64,000 nucleotides of DNA, from positions 1,302,001 to 1,366,000 of the forward strand of contig NZ_AP028461.1 of the NCBI RefSeq assembly GCF_033097365.1, given 5' to 3'. The notes under the pieces were generated by a model. The model had not been told where the DNA came from and made no database searches. It worked only from the letters and a program-made list of their open reading frames with translations. Below, piece after piece: positions 41,222-49,786 of this stretch. The position numbers and the translations under genes are program-made. The DNA is from Actinoplanes sichuanensis. Lineage in GTDB: Bacteria; Actinomycetota; Actinomycetes; Mycobacteriales; Micromonosporaceae. Position 1 is the first letter of the stretch, and every line of letters starts with the position of its first letter.

Positions 41222-41940
41222 TGGCGGGCATGTCGTCCGACGAGCCGGCCCGCACCCCGGTGACCGACCCGCCGGTGGCGGCCCCGCCCGCGACCCACCT
41301 GTCGGTGGCGGCCCCGCCCGCGACCCACCTGTCGGTGGCGGCCCCGCCCCCGACCGACCTGCCGGTGGCGGCCCCGTCCGCGGTCCGCGGACCGTCGACC
41401 GGCCTCCCGGCGGCCGAGCGGCCGTCGGTCTCGTCGGCGAGCCCTCCGGCGGTCGATCAGATCCGGGCGTCAGCGATCGCCGATCTGATGCGGGCCGGGC
41501 GGGAGGCCTCGCGGCTGTCCATGGTGTTCCGGTATGCCATCGCCGACCGGCTCGGTCTCACCGTGAGTGATCTGGAGTGCCTGGATTTCCTGGCCGACGC
41601 CGGGCCCGTCACCGCGGGGCGGATCGCCGAGCGGACCAACGTCACCACCGGTGCCGTGACCAGCATGCTGCGTCGGCTCCAGCAGGCCGGTTGGGTCACC
41701 GCCGAGCGCGATCCGGCGGACCGGCGGCGGGTGATCGTCACCCTGCGGCCGGAGCGGGCCGACGAGCTCGAGCGGCCGTACGAGCGGTTCGCCGAGCGGG
41801 CCGGGCGGCTCATCGAGGGCTACCGCCTGGACGAGCTCCAGTTGCTGGCCCGGCACTTCGGTCGGTTGCAGTCGATGTATCGGGCCGAGCTGGACCACCT
41901 CCGGGGCGGCGACGCGGAGCGGGCTCAAAACGACCGATAA
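41218..41940 (+). CDS. MarR-family regulator with a repetitive N-terminal tail
   Basis: 240 residues. A disordered N-terminal tail of about 75 residues carries a decapeptide VAAPPATHLS-type repeat (30-bp DNA repeat at 41275-41380). The MarR winged helix follows: LTVSDLECLDFLADAGPVTAGRIAERTNVTTGAVTSMLRRLQQAGW with the wing RDPADRRRVIV. It is co-translated with the monooxygenase. ATG 41218, 41221 or 41230 are all possible starts; a start within the repeat is not supported. Ligand-binding by a phenolic substrate of the oxygenase is a plausible inference. Confidence 0.84.
   Translation: MMAGMSSDEPARTPVTDPPVAAPPATHLSVAAPPATHLSVAAPPPTDLPVAAPSAVRGPSTGLPAAERPSVSSASPPAVDQIRASAIADLMRAGREASRLSMVFRYAIADRLGLTVSDLECLDFLADAGPVTAGRIAERTNVTTGAVTSMLRRLQQAGWVTAERDPADRRRVIVTLRPERADELERPYERFAERAGRLIEGYRLDELQLLARHFGRLQSMYRAELDHLRGGDAERAQNDR
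41275..41380 (+). repeat. 30-bp coding tandem repeat in the MarR gene
   Basis: GTGGCGGCCCCGCCCGCGAC begins at 41275 and 41305, with variant copies at 41335 and a partial copy at 41365. The period is exactly 30 bp, so reading frame is preserved and ten residues repeat. Confidence 0.9.
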
Positions 41941-42060
41941 CAGTTTTCCCGAAAATACTTTTCTCAATATCTAAACGGGTTCCGGGATAGCGACGGTTCC
42001 GGAACCGGCATTTGTTGCCGACATATTGACGGGCGAAGACGGCGCGATGACAATTTGCCG

Positions 42061-42072
42061 GAGAGCGCTCTC
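42061..42072. promoter_or_regulatory. LacI-type palindromic operator
   Basis: GAGAGCGCTCTC is a perfect 12-bp palindrome with the AGCGCT core used by LacI/CebR-type regulators. It sits 49 bp before the secreted discoidin/beta-helix gene, downstream of the likely promoter region (41941-42050, AT-richer, TTCCCGAAAATACTTTTCTC). Confidence 0.6.
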
Positions 42073-42120
42073 TGAGCTGCTCTTCATGGTCACCCTCGCC
42101 CCCGTCCGATAGGCAGGAAC

Positions 42121-44343
42121 ATGACACCCCCGACCCCGACTTCCTCCGGGAAGAAACTCCGACGCCGTGGGAAGGTCGTGCTGAGCGTCGCGCTCGCCGC
42201 GACCCTCGGCGTCACCGTCGCCTCGGTCACCGGCACGGCCAGCGCCGCGGACCTCCCGCTGTCGCAGGGCAAACCGGCCACCGCCTCCTCCGTCGAGAGC
42301 GCCGCCTTCCCGGCGTCCAACGCCGTCGACGGCAACACCGGGACCCGCTGGTCCAGCACGTTCGCCGACCCGCAGTGGCTGCAGGTCGACCTGGGCAGCA
42401 CCCAGTCGATCAGCCAGGTCGTGTTGAACTGGGAGGCCGCGTACGCCTCCGCGTTCACCATCCAGACCTCGGCCAACGGCACCTCGTGGACGAATATCAG
42501 CCCGGTCACCGCGGGCCAGGCCGGCGTGCAGACCCTGAACGTCACCGGCAGCGGCCGGTACGTGCGGATGAGCGGTACCACCCGGGCCACCCCGTACGGC
42601 TACTCGCTGTGGGAATTCCAGGTCTTCGGTGCCGGCACCACCCCGACGATCCCGACCTCGGACACCCCGGACTTCGGCTCGAACGTGCGGATCTTCGAGG
42701 CCGGCACCGCGGCGTCGACCATCCAGTCGGCGGTGGACTCGGCGTTCAACGCGCAGCTGCGTAGTCCGACCGCGCAGTTCGGATCGCAGCGTCACGTGTT
42801 CCTGTTCAAGCCCGGTACCTACGGCCGGGTGTGGGCCAACGTCGGTTTCTACACGACGGTCGCCGGTCTCGGTCTCAACCCCGACGACGTGACGATCAAC
42901 GGCGCGGTCAACGTCGACTCCGGCTGGAACTACGGCGACGAGAAGAACGCGACCCAGAACTTCTGGCGCAGCATGGAGAACCTGTCGATCGTGCCCGAGG
43001 GCGGCACCAACCGGTGGGCCGTCTCCCAGGCCGCCCCGATGCGCCGCGTGCACATCAAGGGCAACCTGACCCTGGCCCCGTCGAACCAGGACAACGGGCA
43101 GGGCTACTCCAGCGGCGGCTACCTCGCCGACTCCATCGTCGACGGGGTCGTCTCGTCCGGCTCGCAGCAGCAGTGGTACACCCGCGACAGCCGGATCGCC
43201 CGCTGGGACGGCGGCGTGTGGAACATGGTCTACTCCGGTGTCCAGGGCGCCCCGGCCAACGCGTTCCCGAACCCGCCGCACACCACCCTCGCGACCACTC
43301 CGGTCACCCGGGAGAAGCCGTACCTCTACGTCGACGGCGCCGGTCTCTACCGGGTCTTCGTGCCCGCGCTGCGCCGCAACTCGGCCGGTGCCACCTGGCC
43401 GAACGCGGCCGGCACCTCGATCCCGATGCGGGAGTTCTACGTCGCCAAGCCCGGTGACACCGCCGCCCGGATCAACCAGGCGCTCGCCCAGGGCCTGAAC
43501 CTGTTCTTCACCCCGGGCACCTACACCCTCAACGACACCATCCGGGTCACCCGGGCCAACACCGTGGTCACCGGCATCGGCTTCCCGACCCTGATCCCGT
43601 CCGGCGGGGTCGAGGCGCTGAACATCGCCGACGTCGACGGGGTCAAGGTCAGCGGCCTCACCTTCGACGCCGGTACGACCAACAGCCCGACCCTGATGAC
43701 CGTCGGCCGGGCCGGCGTGCACACCGACCACGCCGCGAACCCGATCAGCCTGCAGGACGTCTTCTTCCGGATCGGCAGCAGCGTCCAGGGCAAGGCGACC
43801 ACCACCCTCGCGGTGCACAGCGACGACACGATCATCGACCACATCTGGGCCTGGCGGGCCGACCACGGTGGCGCGCCGACCGGCTGGGCGGTCAACACCG
43901 GTGACACCGGCCTGATCGTGAACGGTGACGACGTGCTGGCCACCGGCCTGTTCGTCGAGCACTACCAGAAGTACGAGGTGATCTGGAACGGCAACCGCGG
44001 CAAGACGATCTTCTTCCAGAACGAGAAGCCGTACGACGTGCCGAACCAGGCCGCCTGGATCGGTCCCCGTGGCAACGGCTACGCCGCCTACAAGGTCGCC
44101 GACGCGGTCACCGACCACCAGCTCTGGGGTGGTGGCTCGTACGCCTACTTCAACGTCAACCCGGCGGTCCGGGTGGACCGGGCGTTCGAGGTGCCGAACC
44201 GCTCCGGCGTGCAGCTGCGCAGTGTCCTGACCGTGTCGCTCGGTGACGTCGGCACGATCGCCAACGTCGTCAACGACACCGGTGGCGCCGTCCCCAACCC
44301 GGCCGGCAACACCACCCCGCGCAACGTCATCGCGTACCCGTAA
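42121..44343 (+). CDS. secreted discoidin (F5/8-type)-beta-helix protein, function unassigned
   Basis: 740 residues. Signal peptide KVVLSVALAATLGVTVASVTG ending ASAA. A CBM32/F5-8C module (about 47-170: ASNAVDGNTGTRWSSTFADP, WLQVDLGS, YVRMSG) precedes a right-handed beta-helix-like domain with FLFKPGTYGRVWANVGFYT, LIPSGGVEALNIADVDGVKV and VNGDDVLATGLFVEHYQKYE. Relatives are often labelled adenylyl cyclase or coagulation-factor protein; no cyclase motif is visible here. A pectin-lyase-fold carbohydrate-active role is likely, but no catalytic residues are assigned. ATG at 42121 follows AGGCAGGA. A LacI-type palindrome lies upstream. It is a single-gene unit ending 7 bp from the convergent pcaJ. 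Confidence 0.8.
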   Translation: MTPPTPTSSGKKLRRRGKVVLSVALAATLGVTVASVTGTASAADLPLSQGKPATASSVESAAFPASNAVDGNTGTRWSSTFADPQWLQVDLGSTQSISQVVLNWEAAYASAFTIQTSANGTSWTNISPVTAGQAGVQTLNVTGSGRYVRMSGTTRATPYGYSLWEFQVFGAGTTPTIPTSDTPDFGSNVRIFEAGTAASTIQSAVDSAFNAQLRSPTAQFGSQRHVFLFKPGTYGRVWANVGFYTTVAGLGLNPDDVTINGAVNVDSGWNYGDEKNATQNFWRSMENLSIVPEGGTNRWAVSQAAPMRRVHIKGNLTLAPSNQDNGQGYSSGGYLADSIVDGVVSSGSQQQWYTRDSRIARWDGGVWNMVYSGVQGAPANAFPNPPHTTLATTPVTREKPYLYVDGAGLYRVFVPALRRNSAGATWPNAAGTSIPMREFYVAKPGDTAARINQALAQGLNLFFTPGTYTLNDTIRVTRANTVVTGIGFPTLIPSGGVEALNIADVDGVKVSGLTFDAGTTNSPTLMTVGRAGVHTDHAANPISLQDVFFRIGSSVQGKATTTLAVHSDDTIIDHIWAWRADHGGAPTGWAVNTGDTGLIVNGDDVLATGLFVEHYQKYEVIWNGNRGKTIFFQNEKPYDVPNQAAWIGPRGNGYAAYKVADAVTDHQLWGGGSYAYFNVNPAVRVDRAFEVPNRSGVQLRSVLTVSLGDVGTIANVVNDTGGAVPNPAGNTTPRNVIAYP

Positions 44344-44350
44344 CCAGTCC

Positions 44351-44980
44351 TCAGACGAGCAGCTTCACATCGAGCCGGGCGACGAGTTCGTCCGGCTCGA
44401 TGCCGTAGGTGGCGGCGATCCGTACCCCATCGGGGGTGATGTGGAATGTCGCCACCTCGGTGTAGACCCGGGTCACGCACGCTTTGCCGGTCAGCGGATA
44501 GGTGCAGGCCGGTACCAGTTTCGGCTCGCCCGACTTGGTGAACAGCGTCATCATCACCCAGACCTGCTTGGCGCCGGCGGCCAGATCCATCGCCCCGCCG
44601 ACCGCCGGGATCGCGTCCGCGGCGCCGGTGTGCCAGTTCGCCAGGTCACCGCCGGTCGACACCTGGAACGCGCCCATCACGCACACGTCCAGGTGGCCGC
44701 CGCGCATCATCGCGAAGCTGTCCGCGTGGTGGAAGTAGGCCGCCCCGGGCAGTTCGGTGACCGGCTGTTTCCCGGCGTTCGTCAGGTCCCAGTCGGCCCG
44801 GTCGTCCGGCACCACCTCGCCCATGCCGAGCATGCCGTTCTCGGTGTGCAGGATGACGCCGCTGTCCGGGCTCAGGTAGCGGGCGATCGACGTCGGCTGG
44901 CCGATGCCCAGATTCACGTAGGCGCCGTCCGGGATGTCGGCGGCGACCAGCCGGGCCAGCTCGTTCTTGTCCAGCGCCAT
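44351..44980 (-). CDS. pcaJ: 3-oxoacid (3-oxoadipate) CoA-transferase beta subunit
   Basis: 209 residues. The N-terminus DGAYVNLGIGQPTSIARYL and the catalytic glutamate in LHTENGMLGMG are the signature of the SCOT/PcaJ beta subunit, which forms the enzyme-CoA thioester. The start overlaps the stop of the alpha subunit gene by one base (TGATG). With the PcaF-type thiolase upstream, 3-oxoadipate is the likely substrate rather than acetoacetate, though scoB is not excluded. The stop lies 7 bp from the convergent beta-helix gene. Confidence 0.86.
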   Translation of the reverse strand: MALDKNELARLVAADIPDGAYVNLGIGQPTSIARYLSPDSGVILHTENGMLGMGEVVPDDRADWDLTNAGKQPVTELPGAAYFHHADSFAMMRGGHLDVCVMGAFQVSTGGDLANWHTGAADAIPAVGGAMDLAAGAKQVWVMMTLFTKSGEPKLVPACTYPLTGKACVTRVYTEVATFHITPDGVRIAATYGIEPDELVARLDVKLLV

Positions 44981-45639
44981 CAGGCCACCTCCACCAGGCG
45001 GTTCACGTAGATCGACGGGGTCACGACGGCCTCCGGGTCGAGTTCGCCGACCTCGACGATCGTCGACACCTGGGCGATGGTGACCTTCGCGGCGGTGGCC
45101 ATCACCGGGCCGAAGTTGCGGGCCGTCTTGCGGTAGACCAGGTTGCCCAGCCGGTCGGCGACATGCGCCCGGATCAGCGCCACGTCACCGCGGATCGGAT
45201 ATTCCAGCACGTACTCCCGGCCGTCGATCACCCGTGTCTCGCGGCCCTCGGCGATCGGCGTGCCGACCCCGGTCGGGCAGTAGAACGCGCCGATCCCGGC
45301 GCCCGCCGCACGCATCCGCTCGGCCAGGTTGCCCTGCGGCACCAGCTCCAACTCGATCTTCCCGGCCCGGTAGAGGCCGTCGAAGACCCACGAGTCGGCC
45401 TGCCGGGGAAACGAGCACACCATCTTGCGTACGCGACCCGCCGCCAGCAGCGCCGCCAGCCCGGTGTCGCCGTTGCCGGCGTTGTTGCTGACGATGGTCA
45501 GGTCGCCGGCGCCGTGCTCGATCAGCGCGTCGATCAGCTGGACCGGCATGCCGGCCATGCCGAACCCGCCGACCAGCACGGTGTCACCGTCCTTGACCTC
45601 CTTGACCGCGGTCAGCGCGTCGACGGTCTGCGTCCTCAT
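44980..45639 (-). CDS. pcaI: 3-oxoacid (3-oxoadipate) CoA-transferase alpha subunit
   Basis: 219 residues. The GGFGMAGMP glycine-rich motif near residue 26 and the SNNAGNGDTGLAAL segment are hallmarks of PcaI/ScoA. It pairs with the adjacent beta subunit; genes overlap by one base. ATG at 45639 overlaps the thiolase stop by 4 bp, so all three proteins are made from one coupled message. Role: 3-oxoadipate + succinyl-CoA to 3-oxoadipyl-CoA + succinate in the beta-ketoadipate pathway. Confidence 0.86.
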   Translation of the reverse strand: MRTQTVDALTAVKEVKDGDTVLVGGFGMAGMPVQLIDALIEHGAGDLTIVSNNAGNGDTGLAALLAAGRVRKMVCSFPRQADSWVFDGLYRAGKIELELVPQGNLAERMRAAGAGIGAFYCPTGVGTPIAEGRETRVIDGREYVLEYPIRGDVALIRAHVADRLGNLVYRKTARNFGPVMATAAKVTIAQVSTIVEVGELDPEAVVTPSIYVNRLVEVA

Positions 45640-46808
45640 GCCTGGTTCTCCAGGACCACGGCGAGAGCCTGCCCCACACCGATACAGATCGCCGCGACAC
45701 CCCAGCGCTGGTTGCGTTCGCGCAGCACGTGGGCGAGCGTGCCGAGGATCCGTGCCCCGGACGCGCCAAGCGGATGACCGATCGCGATCGCCCCACCGCG
45801 GGTGTTCACGATCTCCGGGTCGACGCCCCACGCGTCCACACAGGCCAGCGACTGCACCGCGAACGCCTCGTTCAGCTCCACCGCGCCCACGTCCGACCAG
45901 CCGATCCCGGCCTGCCGCAGCGCCTTCTCGGCCGCCTCGACCGGCGCGAACCCGAAGGCTTGCGGATCAACGGCGTGTGCGGCACGTCCGGCGATGCGCG
46001 CCAGAGGATCCCCGAGTTGTACGGCCACCCGCTCCGACCCCAGCAGGACCGCCGCCGCGCCGTCATTGAGCGGCGAGGCGTTCCCGGCCGTGATCGTGCC
46101 GTCCTTGCGGAACGACGGCTTCAGGCGCGCCAGTTTCTCGGGGCTGCTGTCCGGGCGGATGCCCTCGTCCCGGTCCAGGTCACCGACCGGGATCACCAGG
46201 TCGGTGTAGAACCCGTCGTTCCAGGCCTGGTCGGCCAGTACGTGCGAGCGGGCGGCGAACGCGTCCTGCCGCTCGCGGGAGATGCCGTACTTGTCGCCGA
46301 GTTGCTCGTTGCACTCACCCAGCGACGCGGTCCACTCGGCGGGCATCTTCGGGTTCGTCAACCGCCAGCCGAGCGTCGTCGACACCGCCTCCAGGTTGCC
46401 GGCCGGGAACGCGCGCGACGGTTTCGGCAGCACCCACGGGGCCCTGGTCATCGACTCGACCCCGCCGACCACGACGATCTCGGCGTCACCGGAGGCGATC
46501 GCCCGGGAACCGATGATCGCGGCGTCCAGGCTGGAGCCGCAGAGCCGGTTGACGGTGGCCGCCGGAACCGAGGTGGGCAGGCCGGCCAGCAGCACCGCCA
46601 TCCGGCCGACGTTGCGGTTGTCCTCGCCGGCGCCGTTGGCGTTACCCCAGTACACGTCGTCGATCCGGGCCGGATCCAGGCCGGGGGCCTTGGCCAGCAG
46701 GCCGGACAGGGCGGTCGCGGCGAGATCGTCCGGGCGGACGTCGGCGAGCGCCCCGGAGTAACGGCCGAACGGGGTACGAACGGCGGCGTACACGAATGAG
46801 TCAGCCAT
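45636..46808 (-). CDS. pcaF: 3-oxoadipyl-CoA / acetyl-CoA C-acyltransferase (thiolase)
   Basis: 390 residues. Catalytic Cys in NRLCGSSLDA near 90, ELNEAFAVQ region, GGAIAIGHPLGASGAR histidine motif and C-terminal CIGVGQALA cysteine: a complete thiolase. Cleaves 3-oxoadipyl-CoA to succinyl-CoA and acetyl-CoA. ATG at 46808 is preferred over the upstream GTG 46817. It is the first gene of the pcaFIJ unit, divergent from a LysR gene. The aromatic-ring-cleaving genes (pcaGH, catA) are not in the window. Confidence 0.86.
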   Translation of the reverse strand: MADSFVYAAVRTPFGRYSGALADVRPDDLAATALSGLLAKAPGLDPARIDDVYWGNANGAGEDNRNVGRMAVLLAGLPTSVPAATVNRLCGSSLDAAIIGSRAIASGDAEIVVVGGVESMTRAPWVLPKPSRAFPAGNLEAVSTTLGWRLTNPKMPAEWTASLGECNEQLGDKYGISRERQDAFAARSHVLADQAWNDGFYTDLVIPVGDLDRDEGIRPDSSPEKLARLKPSFRKDGTITAGNASPLNDGAAAVLLGSERVAVQLGDPLARIAGRAAHAVDPQAFGFAPVEAAEKALRQAGIGWSDVGAVELNEAFAVQSLACVDAWGVDPEIVNTRGGAIAIGHPLGASGARILGTLAHVLRERNQRWGVAAICIGVGQALAVVLENQA

Positions 46809-46830
46809 GAGTCCCACGCTAGTAAGCAGC

Positions 46831-46843
46831 TCTGATATTCAGA
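46831..46843. promoter_or_regulatory. palindrome between pcaF and the LysR gene
   Basis: TCTGATATTCAGA is a perfect 13-bp palindrome with a T...A spacing that fits the LysR T-N11-A box. It lies in the 78-bp divergent region, 22 bp from the pcaF start and 43 bp from the LysR start. Confidence 0.6.
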
Positions 46844-46886
46844 AATACCCATTCTGCCGGAACTGAGACTCTGGAAGTATCAAAAT

Positions 46887-47771
46887 ATGGAGCTGCGTCA
46901 CCTGCGCTACTTCCTGGCCGTCGCCGAGGAGCGGCACTTCGGCCGGGCGGCCGCCCGCCTGCACATGGCCCAGCCGCCGCTCTCCCAGCAGATCCGTCAA
47001 CTGGAGAGCGAGTTGGGCGTACAACTGCTCAACCGCAACACCCGCCGGGTCGAGCTCACCGAAGCCGGAACCGCCTACCTGGACCGGGTCCGGGCCGTGC
47101 TGTCCGCGGTCGACGACGCGGGCGAGGTCGCCCGGAGGGTGGCCGCCGGACTGCAGGGCCGCCTGTCCGTCGGATGCGTCGGATCGGCCACCTACAGCCT
47201 GCTCCCGGCGGTGGCCCGCCGCCTGCGTGAGGAACTGCCCGGCGTCGAGGTCGCCTTCCGCGGAGAAATGCTCGGCGCCCAGCAGGTGGCCGCCCTGCAG
47301 CGCCGCGACATCGATGTGGCCCTGCTCCGCCCGCCGGTCGACGATCCGGGGATCACCGTGCGCACCCTGCGCAGCGACGCCCTGATCGTGGCACTGCCGG
47401 ACGGGCATCCGCTGACCGCCCGCACCCGCCTGGACGTCACCGACCTCCGCGACGAGGACTTCGTGATCCACGCCGAACGCGACTCCGCCATGTACGGCAC
47501 CGTCCGCCGTCTCTGCGACCGTGCCGGTTTCCAGCCGCGGATCCGGCACGAGGTGGTGGAGACCTCGACCCTGGTCACGTTCGTGGCCGCCGACCTGGGT
47601 CTGGCGATAGTCCCCGAGCCGGTGGCCCACCTGGGCGTCCCCGGCGCCACCTACCGCCCGCTGACCGACCCGACCGCCCGGATCGACCTGGCCCTGGCCG
47701 TCCGCGCCGGCGAGGACTCCCCGGTGATAGCCCAGGCCACCCGAGTCCTCACCCAGTTGGCCGCCACCTGA
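46887..47771 (+). CDS. LysR-family regulator of the pca operon
   Basis: 294 residues. MELRHLRYFLAVAEERHFGRAAARLHMAQPPLSQQIRQLE is a classic LysR winged-helix opening. The C-terminal two-lobed effector domain has LSVGCVGSATYSLLPAV and DLGLAIVPEPVAH. It is divergent from pcaFIJ with a LysR-type box in between, so it probably activates that operon with a pathway intermediate such as 3-oxoadipate or muconate; the exact effector is inferred. Confidence 0.87.
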   Translation: MELRHLRYFLAVAEERHFGRAAARLHMAQPPLSQQIRQLESELGVQLLNRNTRRVELTEAGTAYLDRVRAVLSAVDDAGEVARRVAAGLQGRLSVGCVGSATYSLLPAVARRLREELPGVEVAFRGEMLGAQQVAALQRRDIDVALLRPPVDDPGITVRTLRSDALIVALPDGHPLTARTRLDVTDLRDEDFVIHAERDSAMYGTVRRLCDRAGFQPRIRHEVVETSTLVTFVAADLGLAIVPEPVAHLGVPGATYRPLTDPTARIDLALAVRAGEDSPVIAQATRVLTQLAAT

Positions 47772-48188
47772 CCCGCAGACCGCCGGCCGGCCGTGGCAGC
47801 TGTTTTCGGGGTGTTCGGCAGCCCTGAGGGCCGGCCGGGGGGTGGCGGTACGAGCCCGGCTCCGGTCGCGGCGGCCGGCCGGAGGGTGTTCCCCCACCCC
47901 ACCGGCCGGCGACTGCCGCGAGCGCCCCGAGCCGCGGTATGTCGGCGCACACGCAGCAGGGTGCGTCGCCGGCCTCCGGAGCGTCCGCCGGCCAAGGCAA
48001 ACCGGCGGCAACTCGAGTGACAACACGACCAGCGACTCTGTCGTCCGGATCTGCGGACGAACGGTCACCCTGTTCGGCAGGGCCGGGCTCGTCCCGGCCC
48101 TGCCATTCCAGCGCGACCGGCCGGGCGGCGGCCACCCGCTGACCGGCGGGTCCGCCCCCGCCTGTCGGCGGGCGGCGACCGGCCGGGG
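47772..48188. other. 417-bp intergenic stretch between convergent genes
   Basis: No supported gene. The open frames here lack start signals and family features. A CCCGCC/GGCGGG stem with a 4-nt loop at about 48157-48172 could act as a terminator for either flanking gene. The rest is GC-rich sequence with CGGCCGG-type palindromes and no other visible signal. Confidence 0.6.
48157..48172. terminator. possible hairpin terminator between convergent genes
   Basis: CCCGCC-tgtc-GGCGGG, a 6-bp stem, between the LysR gene and the LLM-hemerythrin gene. GC-rich hairpins are frequent by chance at this composition, so this is weak. Confidence 0.35.
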
Positions 48189-49700
48189 TCACTGCATGCC
48201 GAGGCGGGACAGGGGTTCGATCAGTTCGCGTTCCTCGTACGACAGGTGCGAGAGCAGTGTGTCGCTCAGCAGGTTCACCGCCTCGCGCAGCGCCGGGAGG
48301 CCGTCGGGGGTGGAGACCAGGGCCACCAGGGCCTTGTCGACGCCCTCCAGGACCTCGTGGATCACATGGTGTTCCTGTTCGAGGCGGTCCACCACCGGGG
48401 CCAGGCGCGGGTCGGCCCGGCGCAGATGCGGGAACAGCGAACGGTCCTCGATGGTGTGGTGGGTCGTCACGATCCGGCAGTAGGACTCGCAGTAGGTGCC
48501 GAGGGTCCAGTTGTTCTGGCGCATGGTCATCGTGTTGATGTGCGAGCGGGCCGTGCCGACGTCGATCGTGCCCGCCTCCACCTGGTCGATCAGGTCGTGG
48601 ATCTGGGCCAGTTCGCCGCGCAGGCCGTCGTGGACCTGGACCAGATGCCGTCCGGTGGCCAGGTCGTGGGCCGTGTAGGTGTGGTCCGGGTCGGGTGCCG
48701 GGCCGGTCGGGCGGGTCTGCTCGTCCCAGACCACGGTGCTGCTGCGGCGTACCCCATCGTCGGGGGTGGGAGTGACCGAGAACGGTGACCGGCCCGCGAC
48801 GGTGACCGACGGCCGCGCCGGAACCGGAGCCGGAGGCGGAGTCGACGGGGTGCCGGACCGTTCGGCGGCGACCGCCGCGCGGACCGCGGGGGCCACTTCG
48901 GCGGCGAATCGTCGCAGTTCGTCAGGGTCGTCGGAGGCCAGGATGAACGTGCTGACGCCGTCGTTGAGGGCGAGGTCGGCGAGTTCGTGGGTGTCGAAGC
49001 GGCCGCCGATGTTGAGCAGACGGCGGATGTCGCCGGGTTTGCGGCCGGCCTCCAACGCCGCCTCGTCGATGATCCGGTTGCCGGCGGCCAGGTCGCCGTC
49101 CTTCAGATAGGCCAGCGACGGCAGCCAGCCGTCGGCCCGCCGGCCGGTCAGAGCCAGCATCCGCGGCTTGTAGGCGCCGAGCCAGATGCCGACGTGGTGG
49201 GCCGGGGCCGGGCCGCGTTTCGCGCCGACGACCCGATGGAAGTCGCCGTGGACGCGGATCGGGCCGCGCGCGTCGACGTCCCAGAGCTGTCGGATGACGT
49301 CGATGCCCTCCTCGAGGGCCTGCACGGCCTGGGCGGGGGCGAGCCGCGGCGTGCCCATCGCCTCGATGGCCTCCCAGAACGCGCCCGCGCCGAGGCCCAG
49401 CTCGATGCGGCCGCCGCTGAGCAGGTCGAGGCTGGCGACGCTGCGCGCGAGGACGGCCGGTGGGCGCAGCGGGAGGTTCGTGACGTTCGCCGCGAGATGC
49501 ACCTTCTGGGTACGGGCGGCGACGTGACTGAGCAGAGTCCAGGTGTCGAGGAAGCCGGGCTGGTACGGATGGTCCTGGAAGGTGACCAGGTCCAGGCCGG
49601 CCTGCTCGGCGAGCACGGCGAGCGCGACGACGCCGGTGGGGTCGGCGGCGGACGGGGTGATGAAGGACCCGAACTCGAGGGGGTGGCCGTAGTCGGACAT
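48189..49700 (-). CDS. luciferase-like (LLM) flavin oxidoreductase fused to a hemerythrin domain
   Basis: 503 residues. The N-terminal bacterial-luciferase-like F420/FMN oxidoreductase (about 1-285) shows VTFQDHPYQPGFLDTW, HVAARTQKVHLAANVTNLPL and SGGRIELGLGAG. A Pro/Ala-rich linker (about 286-345) joins a hemerythrin HHE domain (about 350-500): VTTHHTIEDRSLFPHL, EQEHHVIHEVLEG and LLSHLSYEERELIEPL give the five-His, two-carboxylate iron pattern. One chain thus combines flavin redox chemistry with a di-iron O2/NO-binding unit. It is divergent from a MarR gene across two palindromes. ATG start at 49700. Activity is inferred. Confidence 0.85.
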   Translation of the reverse strand: MSDYGHPLEFGSFITPSAADPTGVVALAVLAEQAGLDLVTFQDHPYQPGFLDTWTLLSHVAARTQKVHLAANVTNLPLRPPAVLARSVASLDLLSGGRIELGLGAGAFWEAIEAMGTPRLAPAQAVQALEEGIDVIRQLWDVDARGPIRVHGDFHRVVGAKRGPAPAHHVGIWLGAYKPRMLALTGRRADGWLPSLAYLKDGDLAAGNRIIDEAALEAGRKPGDIRRLLNIGGRFDTHELADLALNDGVSTFILASDDPDELRRFAAEVAPAVRAAVAAERSGTPSTPPPAPVPARPSVTVAGRSPFSVTPTPDDGVRRSSTVVWDEQTRPTGPAPDPDHTYTAHDLATGRHLVQVHDGLRGELAQIHDLIDQVEAGTIDVGTARSHINTMTMRQNNWTLGTYCESYCRIVTTHHTIEDRSLFPHLRRADPRLAPVVDRLEQEHHVIHEVLEGVDKALVALVSTPDGLPALREAVNLLSDTLLSHLSYEERELIEPLSRLGMQ

Positions 49701-49723
49701 GCGGCAACTGTGACGCGGAAAAG

Positions 49724-49744
49724 ATGTTCTGTCAAACAGAACAT
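49724..49744. promoter_or_regulatory. perfect 21-bp palindrome, candidate MarR operator
   Basis: ATGTTCTGT and ACAGAACAT flank CAA. It lies 24 bp from the LLM-hemerythrin start and 43 bp before the MarR start, in an AT-rich divergent promoter region. Confidence 0.7.
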
Positions 49745-49752
49745 TTGAATTG

Positions 49753-49763
49753 CAGAACTTCTG
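49753..49763. promoter_or_regulatory. second, shorter palindrome in the MarR promoter
   Basis: CAGAACTTCTG is a perfect 11-bp palindrome carrying the same CAGAAC half-site as the 21-bp operator, 9 bp away, suggesting paired dimer binding. Confidence 0.5.
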
Positions 49764-49786
49764 TAAGGCTGAGCTAGGGTGGTCGT

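Noticed and set aside
41971..44118. 715-codon minus-strand open frame opposite the beta-helix gene
   Set aside because: Same kind of shadow; no start signal and no recognisable domain.
47749..48192. Possible small gene in the LysR-LLM gap
   Set aside because: Arg/Pro/Gly-rich product, no ribosome site, and it overlaps the LysR 3' end.
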